Source: Halopiger aswanensis (GTDB taxonomy: Archaea; Halobacteriota; Halobacteria; Halobacteriales; Natrialbaceae). Taken from it: a DNA stretch of 64,000 nucleotides. Below the pieces are notes generated by a model. It did no database searches. It worked only from the letters and a program-made list of their open reading frames with translations, and was not told the origin of the DNA. The stretch's first letter is position 1. The number at the start of each line of letters is the position of its first letter. Positions 18,596-28,063 of the stretch are shown here, in pieces. The DNA is taken from NCBI RefSeq assembly GCF_003610195.1, contig NZ_RAPO01000001.1:1116001-1180000 (forward strand). Direction: 5' to 3'. The translations under genes were made by a program, and so were the position numbers.

Positions 18596-19060
18596 ATGGA
18601 AATCGTCGAGAACACGCTCGAGACGGACCTCGAGAGCGTGCTCGAGCGACCGCTGTTCTGTTACCTCGCGCAAGCCGTCGACGCCGGGCCGAGGCTCTCC
18701 CCGCTGTGGTTCCTGTGGGAGGACGGCGCGTGCTGGATCATCGCCCGGACGGATCGCTCGTACCTCGAGCGGGCGGACCGACAACCGGAGGCGGCCGTCG
18801 CGATCGTCGACTTCGACCGTCGGACCGGCCGCGTCGAGCACGTCGGGATGCGCGGGAGGGCGGCAGTCGAACCCTACGATCCGGACCGGGCCCAACGGCT
18901 ATTGACGAAGTATCTGGGTAACGAGGTTGAGGACTGGCCGGACGGCTTCGTAGACCTGCGCCCCGACGACTACCGGCTCATCCGCTTCGACCCGGAGACG
19001 GTCGTCGCTCGAGACCAGTCGTATCCGGCGCCGCCGGTAGTCTGGAACGACGGCGACTAA
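18596..19060 (+). CDS. pyridoxamine 5'-phosphate oxidase-fold protein
   Basis: The 154-aa protein has the split-barrel FMN/F420-binding pattern of the PPOX family: LERPLFCYLAQAV, then RLSPLWFLWEDGACWIIA, RTDRSYLERADRQPEAAVAIVD and VGMRGRAAVEPYD. Such small haloarchaeal proteins are usually annotated as flavin or F420 reductase-like, with unknown substrate. A TATA-like AATATAAG lies about 28 nt before the ATG. It is independent of its neighbours. Confidence 0.8.
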   Translation: MEIVENTLETDLESVLERPLFCYLAQAVDAGPRLSPLWFLWEDGACWIIARTDRSYLERADRQPEAAVAIVDFDRRTGRVEHVGMRGRAAVEPYDPDRAQRLLTKYLGNEVEDWPDGFVDLRPDDYRLIRFDPETVVARDQSYPAPPVVWNDGD

Positions 19061-19096
19061 CCGCTCGGCGAAAGAGCGAGCGAGGCCGAACCGCGT

Positions 19097-20290
19097 TCAG
19101 TACCCCGTCTCGAACACGTCCACGATATCCGCCTTGTCCATCCGGCGCGGGTTCCGCTCGATGTTGTGCTCGGAGTGCTCGAGCGCGATGTCGGCGAAGG
19201 CGTCGAACTGCGATTCGTCGACGTCGCCGACCTCACGAATCTGATTCGGAATTCCAATGTCGTCGTTCAGCGCTTTCACGGCGTCGACGCTGCGGTGGGC
19301 GCGCTCGAGCGTCGACTCGTCCTCGCGTTCGGGAACCCCCAGCAGGCCCGCAATCTCGGCGAACCGATCGGGTTCGGCGGGGACGTTGTACTCCATCACG
19401 TGGGGCAGGAGCACGGCGTTGGCCAGTCCGTGGCCGAGCCCGCACTCGGTACCCAGCGGGTAGGTGAGCGCGTGGACGGCGCCGAGCCCGGAGTTGACGA
19501 ACGCTTGGCCGGCCAGCATGGCCGCGAGGCTCATCGCGTAGCGGGCCTCGTCGTTGTGCTCGCCCTGGTGGACCGCCTCGCGGAGGTTGTCGCCGATCAA
19601 CTCGATCGCGCGGCGGGCCAAGGCGTCGGTGTAGGGCGTCCGCAGCGTCGAAACGTAGCTCTCGACGGCGTGGGTCAGTGTGTCCATTCCGGTCGCGGCC
19701 GCAACCTGCGGCGGCAGCGAGCGGGTCAGTTCGGGATCGACGAGCGCGAGGTCCGCGAAGAGGTGCTCGGAGTAGACGACCTTCTTGTTCCCGCCGTCCT
19801 CCTTGTCCGCGAAGACGCCGATATGAGTCACCTCGCTGCCGGTGCCAGCGGTGGTCGGCAGCAAGATCGTGGGTCGACCGGGACCGGGAACGTTGCCCAT
19901 CCCGAGCAGTTCGCGGACCGGCACGTCGTGTTCGGCCAGTGCGGACGCGAGCTTCGCGGTGTCCATGCTGGAGCCGCCGCCGACGCCGACCACGACGTCC
20001 GCGTCGACCGCTGCAATCTCCTCGGCCGCCGCCTCGGCGAGCGCGAGTTTCGGTTCCGGCGTGACGCCGTCGTAGGTCGCCACCTCGACCCCTGCTGCCT
20101 CGAGCGCCTCGAAGACCGGATCGGCCGCCCCGGCCTCGAGCACGCCCTCGTCGGTGACGACCAGCGCGGAGTCGACGTCCTCCTCGGCAGCGTAGGCCTC
20201 GAGTTCGCCCGCCGCGCCCATGCCGTACCGGATGTCGTTCGGACTGCCGACGCCGTTGACGTCGCGGATGGAACCGATGCCGTCGAACAT
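19097..20290 (-). CDS. iron-containing (group III) alcohol dehydrogenase family
   Basis: NAD(P)-dependent dehydrogenase of the Fe-ADH/GldA superfamily. The nucleotide loop is VVGVGGGSSMDTAKL and LPTTAGTGSEVTHIG is diagnostic. Metal ligands fit DLALVDPE, MDTLTHAVE, LGAVHALTYP and GLGHGLANAV. The start at 20290 (MFDGIGSIRDV) is chosen because a TATA-like CTTTTGCC stretch sits about 28 nt upstream. In-frame ATGs at 20302 and 20329 are possible. Substrate cannot be read from sequence. A lactaldehyde- or butanol-dehydrogenase-like enzyme is likely. Confidence 0.88.
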   Translation of the reverse strand: MFDGIGSIRDVNGVGSPNDIRYGMGAAGELEAYAAEEDVDSALVVTDEGVLEAGAADPVFEALEAAGVEVATYDGVTPEPKLALAEAAAEEIAAVDADVVVGVGGGSSMDTAKLASALAEHDVPVRELLGMGNVPGPGRPTILLPTTAGTGSEVTHIGVFADKEDGGNKKVVYSEHLFADLALVDPELTRSLPPQVAAATGMDTLTHAVESYVSTLRTPYTDALARRAIELIGDNLREAVHQGEHNDEARYAMSLAAMLAGQAFVNSGLGAVHALTYPLGTECGLGHGLANAVLLPHVMEYNVPAEPDRFAEIAGLLGVPEREDESTLERAHRSVDAVKALNDDIGIPNQIREVGDVDESQFDAFADIALEHSEHNIERNPRRMDKADIVDVFETGY

Positions 20291-20404
20291 GACGGGATAC
20301 ATACCGATCACCGGCAAAAGTGTTCCCATCCCACACGGCCGGCGGCGACCGGCGGCCCGCGACAGAACCCTTTTGCTCCGGCGGTCGAACGATTACGTAT
20401 ACGT

Positions 20405-20695
20405 ATGCTCCTCGAGTCACCGATCGCCGTCCTCGGACTCCTCGCGACGGTCGGCGTGTTCGGGTACGTCTACCGCGACGCGACGAACGTCGAGATGGGG
20501 CGCCCGCTGCTGTGGGCGACGGTCGCGGCGGCCCCGGTGCTGGTCGGCCTCGGGCTCTACCTGTTCGCGTCGGTGCCGACGACGGGAACGATCATGACGG
20601 CCAACACCGGCGCGGTGATCTACACGTTCGAACGGGAGGTCATGCTCGAGGACGACGACCCGCCCGAACCGGGCGAGTTGCCCCATCAGAAGTGA
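20405..20695 (+). CDS. small membrane protein, 96 aa, unknown function
   Basis: The short protein has two hydrophobic helices, IAVLGLLATVGVFGYVYRDA and WATVAAAPVLVGLGLYLFA. A segment TGTIMTANTGAVIYTFERE and an acidic tail DDDPPEPGELPHQ follow. The ATG at 20405 is placed after TACGTATACGT. The longer open frame that runs upstream is antisense to the alcohol dehydrogenase and is not used. It resembles small haloarchaeal conserved membrane proteins, with no function known to me. A GC-rich hairpin (20728-20752) follows the stop by about 30 nt. Confidence 0.65.
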   Translation: MLLESPIAVLGLLATVGVFGYVYRDATNVEMGRPLLWATVAAAPVLVGLGLYLFASVPTTGTIMTANTGAVIYTFEREVMLEDDDPPEPGELPHQK

Positions 20696-20727
20696 GACGC
20701 CGAGGAGGGGAGATCGCGTGCGACCCG

Positions 20728-20752
20728 CCGCGGGCCGGTGTGAAACCCGCGG
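20728..20752 (+). terminator. GC-rich hairpin after the small membrane gene
   Basis: CCGCGGG (20728-20734) pairs with CCCGCGG (20746-20752) around an 11-nt loop, 30 nt beyond the stop of the 96-aa gene and before the taw1 promoter. There is no T tract directly after it, so termination is only possible. Confidence 0.3.
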
Positions 20753-20846
20753 TGACGCGCCACGTCGACCTTTCAATCCGATACTTACGAGCGGCCGCGA
20801 GTGCCGAGCGCGGTTATTATTGCGCTGGATTCTCTAGAGCGCTCCA

Positions 20847-21827
20847 ATGAGCGACTCCGAAAGTGGTCCGAAGCAGGTCGATTCACCGGACTACCACAGC
20901 GAGAACCACACCGCCGCCCAGACCTGCGGCTGGACGGCCAACGCCTTACGCGGGGAGGGCCGGTGCTACAAGAACGTCTGGTACGGCATCGAGTCCCACC
21001 GCTGCATCCAGATGACGCCGGTCGTCAAGTGCAACGAACGCTGCGTCTTCTGCTGGCGCGACCACCGAGGCCACGCCTACGAACTGGACGACGTCGAGTG
21101 GGACGACCCCGAGGCCGTCGCCGACGCCTCCATCGACCTCCAGAAGAAACTCCTCTCGGGCTTCGGCGGCAACGACGAGGTTCCCCGCGAACGATTCGAG
21201 GAGGCCATGGAACCGCGCCACGTCGCCATCTCGCTGGACGGCGAACCCACGCTCTACCCCTACCTGCCGGAACTGCTCGAGGCCTTCCACGAGCGCGACA
21301 TCACGACCTTCCTCGTCTCGAACGGCACCAATCCCGACGTTCTCCGGGAGTGCGACCCGACCCAACTCTACGTCAGCGTCGACGCGCCCGAGCGCCACAC
21401 CTTCGATCAGGTCGTCAAGGCCGTCGAGGACGACGCCTGGGAACGCCTGCTCGAGACGATGGACGTCCTGCGGGAGAAAGAGGAGACCCGAACGGTTCTG
21501 CGGACGACGCTGGTCGACGGCGAGAACATGCACCACCCCGACTGGTACGCCGGCTTCTACCAGCAGGCCGACCCCGACTTCATCGAACTAAAGGCGTACA
21601 TGCACGTCGGCCACTCGCAGGGCCGACTCGACCGCTCGTCGATGCCCGACCACGAGGACGTCGTCGCGTTCGCGGAAGACGTACGGGAGTACATGCCCGA
21701 GTTCGACGAACTCAAGGGCGTGCCGCCGTCCCGCGTCGCCCTGCTGGCGAAGACCGAGGACACGTGGGTCCCCAAGCTGAAGAAAGACAGCGACTTCTGG
21801 GCGCGGGATCCGGTGACGGGCGACTGA
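20847..21827 (+). CDS. taw1: tRNA 4-demethylwyosine synthase (radical SAM)
   Basis: Taw1/TYW1 makes the tricyclic 4-demethylwyosine base at G37 of tRNA-Phe from pyruvate and SAM. The radical-SAM motif is CNERCVFC (C62/C66/C69), and a second cluster can be formed by C27, C40 and C53, as in archaeal TYW1. VAISLDGEPTLYP, LVSNGTNPD and QLYVSVDAP are conserved family segments. Length 326 aa is standard and there is no flavodoxin domain, the archaeal form. TTATTATT about 30 nt upstream suggests a leaderless start. Confidence 0.95.
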   Translation: MSDSESGPKQVDSPDYHSENHTAAQTCGWTANALRGEGRCYKNVWYGIESHRCIQMTPVVKCNERCVFCWRDHRGHAYELDDVEWDDPEAVADASIDLQKKLLSGFGGNDEVPRERFEEAMEPRHVAISLDGEPTLYPYLPELLEAFHERDITTFLVSNGTNPDVLRECDPTQLYVSVDAPERHTFDQVVKAVEDDAWERLLETMDVLREKEETRTVLRTTLVDGENMHHPDWYAGFYQQADPDFIELKAYMHVGHSQGRLDRSSMPDHEDVVAFAEDVREYMPEFDELKGVPPSRVALLAKTEDTWVPKLKKDSDFWARDPVTGD

Positions 21828-21884
21828 TCGACCGGCCCGGCTTGCCCCAATCTCGATCGTGTTCGCTCGAGTGCGAGCAACCGT

Positions 21885-22217
21885 TTACGGAGACGCCAGT
21901 TCGTATTCGTCTGACAACATCTCGTCGACGTGCGCTATACGCTGTCGGGGAGTGACGCGCCGCTGAGTGGGATCGAAGTCGATCACCCCGGCTGCACGCA
22001 GCATCGGGATGTGTACGTGCAGCAGTTCGACTTCGATCACAGTCCGTCGATCGATCGGTGCCGGATTCGCTGGCGGCTCGCACTCGGCGATCGCTGCCAC
22101 CAGTTCGTCGACGGTGATCGCCCCCCTGTCGCGGATCGTTGCGACGATCGTTCGTCGACGCTCGTTCGCCGCGATTCTGTGTAGTTCGTCCCGGCGCAGT
22201 CGGTTGGAGTCCCCCAT
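21885..22217 (-). CDS. DUF7344-type winged-helix protein, 110 aa
   Basis: A small haloarchaeal DNA-binding-like protein: ELHRIAANERRRTIVATI then a helix-turn-helix GAITVDELVAAIAE, then VELLHVHIPMLRAAGVIDFD and a short wing. This is the layout of the haloarchaeal DUF7344 wHTH family, often single-domain transcription regulators of unknown target. GTAAATATC (about 22231-22239, minus strand) stands 20-25 nt before the ATG. The family name is recalled from memory, so the fold is surer than the number. Confidence 0.7.
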   Translation of the reverse strand: MGDSNRLRRDELHRIAANERRRTIVATIRDRGAITVDELVAAIAECEPPANPAPIDRRTVIEVELLHVHIPMLRAAGVIDFDPTQRRVTPRQRIAHVDEMLSDEYELASP

Positions 22218-22349
22218 GATCGATCGACAGAGCGATATTTACAGCAGGGGGTTATCATGTTATCCGGTGGAACTGTTTCAGGGCGTGCACGACGTACGGG
22301 CGGTGAGCGACGGAACTGCCGCTCCGTCGCGATCGACGACTGAACGATC

Positions 22350-23150
22350 TCAGAGTTCCGCGGCGGATTTACGTCGCGCGGCCGAGCGGTACTCCTGGTA
22401 CAGGTCGCTCGCCCACTCCGCGACCGACGGCTCGGTCGTTTCCAGCAAGGCCCGCGGAAACCCGTCGTCGTCCTCGACGCCGAGTTGAATCGTCCGCGCG
22501 TCGTCGATCCCGAGGTAGAACGGCAACGGCCCGTCAGAGACGAGCAGCGTCATCCGACCCGTCTGCAACTGCTCGCGAAACAGCGGGGCGAACGACTCGG
22601 ATTCGATCGTCCGCTCGACTTCCGGAGAGACGATCAGTTCGGCCTCGAGGTCGCCGTTCGTGACCCGTTCGTGGAGGAGTTTGCAGCCCTCGAGTTCGGT
22701 CGACGGGAGAAACGCGCGAAACTCCGCCGTCGACCGCATAAACTCCGTTTGCGTGCGGCCCGGTTTGTACGGATCACCGGGCGTCGAGGGGGTGATCGTC
22801 GCGCCCTCGAGCTGGTCGATCTCGAGGTCGTGCTCCGAGAGCGGAAACCACTCGAGGAACGGCGAGAGCTCCTCCGCCGCGCGGAGGGTCTCGACGAAGT
22901 CCAGAAACCCCTCGGCGACGAGCGTGCCGACGGGCGTCAGCCGGTGGCGGTCGGCGTGGCGCTCGACCCAGCCGCACTCCTCGAGCGCGGAGAGCGACCG
23001 GGCGACCGTCGACCGCGAACTGTCCAGTTCCGTCCGCAGTTCGCGTTGCGTCGCCGGCCCCGACTCGAACAGCCGCGTCAGGATATCGATTCGCGCGTCC
23101 GACCGAACGAGAAACGAAATGTGTTCGCGTGGCGCCGTCGGGTCCCCCAT
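22350..23150 (-). CDS. HTH regulator, FilR1-like
   Basis: The 266-aa protein has an N-terminal winged helix: RIDILTRLFESGPATQREL, ELDSSRSTVARSLSALEECGW and VERHADRHRLTPVG. A long C-terminal FilR1-type sensor domain of methanogen and haloarchaeal regulators follows (ELIVSPEVERTI, PLPFYLGIDDARTIQLGVED). The start at 23150 (MGDPTAPREHISFLV) fits the family. The open frame extends 55 codons further upstream without support. It is divergent from the DICT gene, its possible target. Confidence 0.78.
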   Translation of the reverse strand: MGDPTAPREHISFLVRSDARIDILTRLFESGPATQRELRTELDSSRSTVARSLSALEECGWVERHADRHRLTPVGTLVAEGFLDFVETLRAAEELSPFLEWFPLSEHDLEIDQLEGATITPSTPGDPYKPGRTQTEFMRSTAEFRAFLPSTELEGCKLLHERVTNGDLEAELIVSPEVERTIESESFAPLFREQLQTGRMTLLVSDGPLPFYLGIDDARTIQLGVEDDDGFPRALLETTEPSVAEWASDLYQEYRSAARRKSAAEL

Positions 23151-23278
23151 ATGCCACCGCGTTTGCAGACGAGTACCATAGTCGATTTGGCTCCGGTTAT
23201 ACTGATCGGCATTAGGCTGATTCCGAATGGTTGGATCGGCGAGAAGATTTAAGGACGAACCGCTAAAACCCACCGCGA

Positions 23279-24079
23279 GTGAGTCTCCGATCGTTTCTCG
23301 AGGCCGTCGGGCCACCCGATCACGCCTTGGCCGTCGTCGGCGACACGAGCGGACCGCTCGAGGGGATGCTCGCGGAGACGTTCGCGGAGACGCCGGTCGA
23401 CGTCGCGTCGAGCGACGCCACGACGGATCTCGACCGTTCGGCGCTCGATCTCGAGGCGAGTTCCGAGGGTGACACTACCGTCGTACTACTCGAAGACGAC
23501 ACGCCGATCGCGGCCTCCTCGATGGACGAACTCTACGAGTCGATCCTCGCGATCAACTCCGACCTCTTTACGACCGGCGCGCGCGGGCTCGGCGAGATCG
23601 CGCTCCCGGACGTGCTCGCAGACCTCGCTGATACGCGCCTGCGCCTGCGAGGGTATCCGCTCGCCCACAACGAAAAACTGGTCCTGATCCTGCTCTCGCG
23701 GTACATCGAGCAACGGGCCTGGCTGGGCGACGGCGGCACGCTCCACACGGCGTTCCAGCACCTCTCGCGGCTCAACGACGAGGTCGGCACGCTGGCAGTC
23801 TACGAGGAACTCGAGCGGACCGCGGTCGACGTCCACGTCTACGGCGTCCCCGATGACCGCAGCGTGACCGACGAGTTAGACGTGACAACCCACACCGGAA
23901 CGGCCGACGAGTACCGGAACGGCTGGTTCGTCGTCTACGAACCCGACGATCGGACGACCGATCCGGACCCCGCCGCCCTGCTGTGTCTCGAGACCGAGCC
24001 ACGGATCTGGGACGGCTTCTGGACCTTCGATCCCGAGCGCGTCGCCGCCCTCGAGGAGTACGTGGCGACCGAACTGTAG
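23279..24079 (+). CDS. DICT-domain sensor-like protein
   Basis: The 266-aa protein with GTG start resembles haloarchaeal DICT (sensory domain associated with diguanylate cyclases and two-component systems) proteins: SLRSFLEAVGPPDHALAVVGD at the N-terminus, RYIEQRAWLGDGGTLHTAFQHLSR-like helices in the middle and DVHVYGVPDD. It has no output domain, transmembrane segment or catalytic motif. ATTTAAG (23246-23252) lies about 30 nt upstream, consistent with a leaderless GTG start. Role unknown; divergence from a FilR1-like regulator hints at joint regulation. Confidence 0.65.
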   Translation: MSLRSFLEAVGPPDHALAVVGDTSGPLEGMLAETFAETPVDVASSDATTDLDRSALDLEASSEGDTTVVLLEDDTPIAASSMDELYESILAINSDLFTTGARGLGEIALPDVLADLADTRLRLRGYPLAHNEKLVLILLSRYIEQRAWLGDGGTLHTAFQHLSRLNDEVGTLAVYEELERTAVDVHVYGVPDDRSVTDELDVTTHTGTADEYRNGWFVVYEPDDRTTDPDPAALLCLETEPRIWDGFWTFDPERVAALEEYVATEL

Positions 24080-24264
24080 GGAGCGACGGCTCCCTCGGCG
24101 GTCCCCGAAGCGTCTCCGACGGAAACCGGCAAGCGGCGGGACAACCGGTGGCTTTTCCACCTGCGGGTTCGGAGTACGCAATGAACCGTCGACAACGGCG
24201 TAACAGTTGTGTTACGCATCCCATATTCGATATCCTTTTGGGAGGGCGCCGCTAACGTACGGAC

Positions 24265-24972
24265 ATGTCACTGACAACGGAGTCCGCCGTCGGCCACGAC
24301 GAACTCGCCGTTCTCAAGCTACTGGCGCTCGAGGGCGGGCTCGAGGGCGACGTCAAGATCTCCTGTGCTCGTCTCGCGGAGCGCCTCGACGCGTCGAACC
24401 AGACCGCCTCGCGGCGACTCCAGCGCTTGGAGAGCGCCGATCTCCTCGAGCGCGATACCGTCAGCGACGGCCAGTGGGTCGCGATCACCGACGACGGCGA
24501 GCGCGCCCTCCACGCCGAGTACGAGGACTACCGTCGCATCTTCGAGACGGACGCCGAGGTCGACCTCGAGGGGACCGTCACCAGCGGCATGGGCGAGGGC
24601 CGCCACTACATCTCGCTGCCGGGCTACAACCGCCAGTTCGAGGAGCGCCTGGGCTACGAGCCGTTCCCGGGCACGCTGAACGTCGACCTGCGCGAGGACA
24701 GCGTCCGCCGACGCAGCGCCGTCTCCTCGCTCGAGCCGGTGCCGATCGACGGTTGGGAGGACGACGATCGGACCTACGGCCCCGCCGTCTGCTACCCCGC
24801 GACGGTCGAGACAAGCGCGGGCGAGACCTACGAGGACGCCCACACGATCGCCCCCGAGCGGACCCACCACGACGAGGACCAACTCGAGGTCATCGCGCCG
24901 GACAAGTTGCGCGACGAACTCGACCTCGAGGACGGCGACCACGTCACCGTCTCGGTGGGTGATCGCGAATGA
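24265..24972 (+). CDS. rbkR: CTP-dependent riboflavin kinase / regulator RbkR
   Basis: Bifunctional archaeal protein with an N-terminal MarR-like winged helix (about residues 10-90, [20 protein letters not shown]) and a C-terminal DUF120 CTP-dependent riboflavin kinase domain. The latter starts at about residue 95 ([31 protein letters not shown]). It makes FMN and represses riboflavin genes. It overlaps ribB by 4 nt (ATGA), so the two riboflavin genes are translationally coupled. It is probably autoregulated, with the operator expected in the 185-nt upstream gap. No clear palindrome was identified there. Confidence 0.93.
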   Translation: MSLTTESAVGHDELAVLKLLALEGGLEGDVKISCARLAERLDASNQTASRRLQRLESADLLERDTVSDGQWVAITDDGERALHAEYEDYRRIFETDAEVDLEGTVTSGMGEGRHYISLPGYNRQFEERLGYEPFPGTLNVDLREDSVRRRSAVSSLEPVPIDGWEDDDRTYGPAVCYPATVETSAGETYEDAHTIAPERTHHDEDQLEVIAPDKLRDELDLEDGDHVTVSVGDRE

Positions 24973-25694
24973 CGGGCCGACACGCGGGCCCCCAGTCGAA
25001 TCCGAACGCGACCGCCGACGGCGGAACCGCAGGCGCGGCGACAGCCGACGCCGACAGCGTCGACGAGGCACTCGAGGCGCTGCGGGCCGGCGAACCGATT
25101 CTCGTGCACGACGCGGCCGACCGCGAGGGCGAGACGGACCTGATCTACCACGCTGACGCGGTCACGCCCGAGGCCGTCGCACGCCTGCGCAACGACGCCG
25201 GCGGGCTCGTCTGCGCCGCGCTGGGCCACGAGGTCGCCGAGGCGTTCGATCTCCCCTTCTACGGCGACGAGGTCGACCACCCCGCGGCCGAGGCCCACGA
25301 GCTCGGCTACGACGACCGCTCGTCGTTCTCGCTGACGGTCAACCACCGCGACACCTACACCGGCATCACGGATAACGATCGCTCGACGACGATCCGAGCG
25401 CTCGGCGAGGCCGCCGCCGCGCCGGCGGACACCGACTTCGCCGCCGAGTTCCGCGTCCCCGGCCACGTTCACCTGCTGAAGGCCGCGCCCGACCTGCTCG
25501 CACAGCGGGAAGGCCACACGGAACTCGGCATCGCGCTCGCGAGCGCCGCCGACCTCTCGCCCGCGGTCGTCGTCTGCGAAATGCTGGACGACGAAACCGG
25601 CGAGGCGCTCTCGCCGGCCGACGCCCGCGCCTACGCACGGCGCCACGACTTCGTCTACCTCGAGGGGCGGGACGTCCTCGAGCGACTCGCCTGA
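24969..25694 (+). CDS. ribB: 3,4-dihydroxy-2-butanone 4-phosphate synthase
   Basis: RibB converts ribulose 5-phosphate to DHBP, a lumazine precursor in riboflavin synthesis. The catalytic loop [13 protein letters not shown] and the conserved [13 protein letters not shown] and PGHVHLL segments are present. The protein is 241 aa with a 30-residue low-complexity N-terminal extension before the fold. There is no fused GTP cyclohydrolase II domain, as expected in archaea. It shares 4 nt with rbkR. Confidence 0.95.
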   Translation: MTGRHAGPQSNPNATADGGTAGAATADADSVDEALEALRAGEPILVHDAADREGETDLIYHADAVTPEAVARLRNDAGGLVCAALGHEVAEAFDLPFYGDEVDHPAAEAHELGYDDRSSFSLTVNHRDTYTGITDNDRSTTIRALGEAAAAPADTDFAAEFRVPGHVHLLKAAPDLLAQREGHTELGIALASAADLSPAVVVCEMLDDETGEALSPADARAYARRHDFVYLEGRDVLERLA

Positions 25695-25715
25695 TCGGTT
25701 CGTCTCCGTTTTCGG

Positions 25716-26066
25716 TCAGTCACCTTCGGACTCGAGTCCGGTTCGGTCGGCATCGGAACCGCTCCGGTAGACCGCGTAGAGAACGAGCACGGCGATCGTA
25801 AAGTCGAAGCTGTGTTCGACGAGGTGGTGGACGGTCATCGGCACGAGTCCGAACACGGTTCCGAGCCCCGTAATCGACCGTGCGACGAGCAAGCCGAGAA
25901 CGATCGTGATCAACAGATATCGCGGTGATCGCCGTCGAGAGTACGCGACGACGCTGCATCCGAAGAGGATCGTCGTCCCGACGACCGCCAGAACGATAAT
26001 CGCGAGTAAGACCGGCGCGAGTTTCGGATCCAGCCACCCGACGTCGAACGGATTCGTGTGGTCCAT
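25716..26066 (-). CDS. small three-helix membrane protein (DUF7471-like)
   Basis: The 116-aa protein has three predicted helices: about 17-40 (APVLLAIIVLAVVGTTILFG), 50-75 (LLITIVLGLLVARSITGLG) and 85-101 (DFTIAVLVLYAVYR). A conserved-looking HHLVEHSFD precedes the third. Proteins of this shape are often divergently paired with a winged-helix regulator in haloarchaea, as here with the gene at 26318 across 251 nt. The DUF number is from memory. Function unknown. Confidence 0.6.
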   Translation of the reverse strand: MDHTNPFDVGWLDPKLAPVLLAIIVLAVVGTTILFGCSVVAYSRRRSPRYLLITIVLGLLVARSITGLGTVFGLVPMTVHHLVEHSFDFTIAVLVLYAVYRSGSDADRTGLESEGD

Positions 26067-26317
26067 CGCCGCTATCCTACATCGGCGGGAGAGTCACGTA
26101 TGTGCTTCGGTCGGATACTCGGCGGTTGGCCCGGAAGCGAGGTGAACGCCTGTCGCCTGCAGTTGCAGGCCGCGCCACGATCAGCGCGGTTTCCGTAGTT
26201 CACTACCGATATCACGATCCGTCGTATGACCGGTTCTCAAATGTCGGGAACCGGCGGAACCCGTTATCAGTCCGGCACCGCTAGCCGCGAGTACTGACCG
26301 GAGCCGCGATCACTGCC

Positions 26318-26851
26318 ATGACCGATACTCGACGTACGATCCGAGCACACGTCCAGTCGAACGCCGGAATCCACTTCAACGAACTCGTCCGCGAATCGGA
26401 GTTCGCGCCGGGACAGATCCAGTATCACATCCGCCGGCTGCTCGACGAGGACGCCCTCGTTCGCGAGGAGTTCTACGGCCGGACGCACTATTATCCGACG
26501 GCGTACGACGAGTGGGAACGCGCCGCGCTGGCCCTGTTCCGCCGCGAAACGACCCGCGATATCGTTATCTACCTGATCGGCAACGATTCGGCCGTACCGA
26601 GCGAGGTCGCCGACGCCCTCGAGATCGCCCGGAGCACCCTCGAGTACCACCTCGATCGGCTCGTCGACCGCGGGATCGTCGAGAAACGGTACGACGATCG
26701 GAACCGGGTTACGCTCGAACTCGCCGCGCCCGAGCGAACGGGCGAGTTACTCTCGGACGTGGAGCCGACCGTCCCCGACCGGTTGATCGACCGGTTCACG
26801 CGGCTCGTCGACGACCTGCTCGAGGACGCGTCCGGCGCGGAGTCCGCATAG
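26318..26851 (+). CDS. tandem winged-helix transcription regulator
   Basis: The 177-aa protein has two wHTH domains. The first is at about 5-60 (RRTIRAHVQSNAGIHFNELV, FAPGQIQYHIRRLL) and the second at about 80-140 (TTRDIVIYLIGNDSAVPSEV, EIARSTLEYHLDRLVDRG). This arrangement is common in haloarchaeal ArsR/MarR-like regulators that pair with small membrane proteins. There is no ligand domain or Cys-rich metal site. It is divergent from the three-helix membrane gene. Confidence 0.8.
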   Translation: MTDTRRTIRAHVQSNAGIHFNELVRESEFAPGQIQYHIRRLLDEDALVREEFYGRTHYYPTAYDEWERAALALFRRETTRDIVIYLIGNDSAVPSEVADALEIARSTLEYHLDRLVDRGIVEKRYDDRNRVTLELAAPERTGELLSDVEPTVPDRLIDRFTRLVDDLLEDASGAESA

Positions 26852-26961
26852 TCCCGCCCTCGTTTCTGACCCGTCCCCGCCCTCGAGTCGCGACCCGTCG
26901 AACGACGGTCGGCCTCGAAAATCGCGAACACTTAGTACGGTGGCTTGCAACACACCCGATA

Positions 26962-27891
26962 ATGGGATTCGACGAGATGGACGTCGACACGATCTGGATG
27001 GACGGCGAGTTCGTCGACTGGGACGAAGCGCAGGTCCACGTGCTCACCCACGGCCTCCACTACGGCAGCGGGGTCTTCGAGGGCGCACGCTGTTACGACA
27101 CCGAAAACGGGCCGGCGATCTTCCGCTGGGAGGAGCACCTAGAGCGGCTCTTCCACTCCGCCAAGCCCTACGACATGGACATCGACTTCACGAAGGAGGA
27201 ACTCACCGAGGCGACCAAGGAACTCATCCAGCGCCAGGACTTGGAGTCCTGTTACATCCGCCCGATCGCCTTCTACGGCTACAACTCGCTGGGCGTGAGT
27301 CCGAAGGACTGCCCGACCAAGACCGCCATCGCGGTCTGGCCCTGGGGCGCCTACCTCGGCGAAGAAGCGCTCGAGGAGGGGATCGAAGTGATGATCTCCT
27401 CGTGGCGCAAGCACGCCTCGAGCCAGATCCCGACCAACGCGAAGACGACGGGACTGTACGTCAACAGCATGCTCGCAGGCGAGGAGGCCCGGCGCAACGG
27501 CTACGCGGAGGCGATCGTCCTCAACAAGGAAGGCCACGTCGCGGAAGGCCCCGGCGAGAACCTCTTCCTCGTGCGCGACGGCGAGATCTACACGCCCGGC
27601 CTCTCGGAGTCGATTCTCGACGGCATCACCCGCGACACCGTGATCGAACTCGCCGAGGACCTCGGGTACACGGTCCACGACAACGTCTCGATCTCTCGAG
27701 GCGAACTCCACACGGCCGACGAACTGTTCTTCACCGGCTCCGCGGCCGAGGTGACGCCGATCCGGAAGGTCGACAACGTCGTCGTCGGTGACGGCTCCCG
27801 CGGGCCGATCACCGAGGACATCCAGTCGACGTTCTTCGACGTCGTCGAGCGCAAGACCGACGAGTACGACGAGTGGTTCGAGTACGTCTGA
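26962..27891 (+). CDS. ilvE: branched-chain amino acid aminotransferase
   Basis: A class IV PLP transaminase acting on Val, Ile and Leu with 2-oxoglutarate. The PLP lysine is in TNAKTTGLYVNS (K161), and HGLHYGSGVFEGARCY, SWRKHASSQIP and AEGPGENLFLVRDG are IlvE signatures. 309 aa is normal. The start at 26962 is set by homology. The frame is open for a further 150 codons upstream but that is the shadow of the preceding regulator. A TTAGTACG TATA-like element lies about 30 nt before the ATG. Monocistronic. Confidence 0.95.
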   Translation: MGFDEMDVDTIWMDGEFVDWDEAQVHVLTHGLHYGSGVFEGARCYDTENGPAIFRWEEHLERLFHSAKPYDMDIDFTKEELTEATKELIQRQDLESCYIRPIAFYGYNSLGVSPKDCPTKTAIAVWPWGAYLGEEALEEGIEVMISSWRKHASSQIPTNAKTTGLYVNSMLAGEEARRNGYAEAIVLNKEGHVAEGPGENLFLVRDGEIYTPGLSESILDGITRDTVIELAEDLGYTVHDNVSISRGELHTADELFFTGSAAEVTPIRKVDNVVVGDGSRGPITEDIQSTFFDVVERKTDEYDEWFEYV

Positions 27892-27911
27892 ACCGATTCA
27901 CTCGCTTCAGT

Positions 27912-27962
27912 GGACGACGTTAGTCGTCCGCTCGAGTGTCCTCGTGGACGCTTTTCGTTTCT
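27912..27962 (+). terminator. hairpin plus T tract after ilvE
   Basis: GGACGAC (27912-27918) pairs with GTCGTCC (27923-27929) around GTTA, about 20 nt after the ilvE stop. T-rich CGCTTTTCGTTTC follows at about 27950-27962. The shape suits a terminator. Archaea also terminate on T tracts alone. Confidence 0.45.
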
Positions 27963-28063
27963 ACGTCGCCGTTGCTACCCGCCGAACGAGACACTATCCT
28001 CTCCTGCAGGACACGCAAATGCCACGCCGAGAGCTAACCGGCCGGATCGCTGTCTCTCGAACG

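Noticed and set aside
26512..26961. upstream extension of ilvE
   Set aside because: Overlaps the wHTH regulator in another frame; IlvE start at 26962 is conserved.
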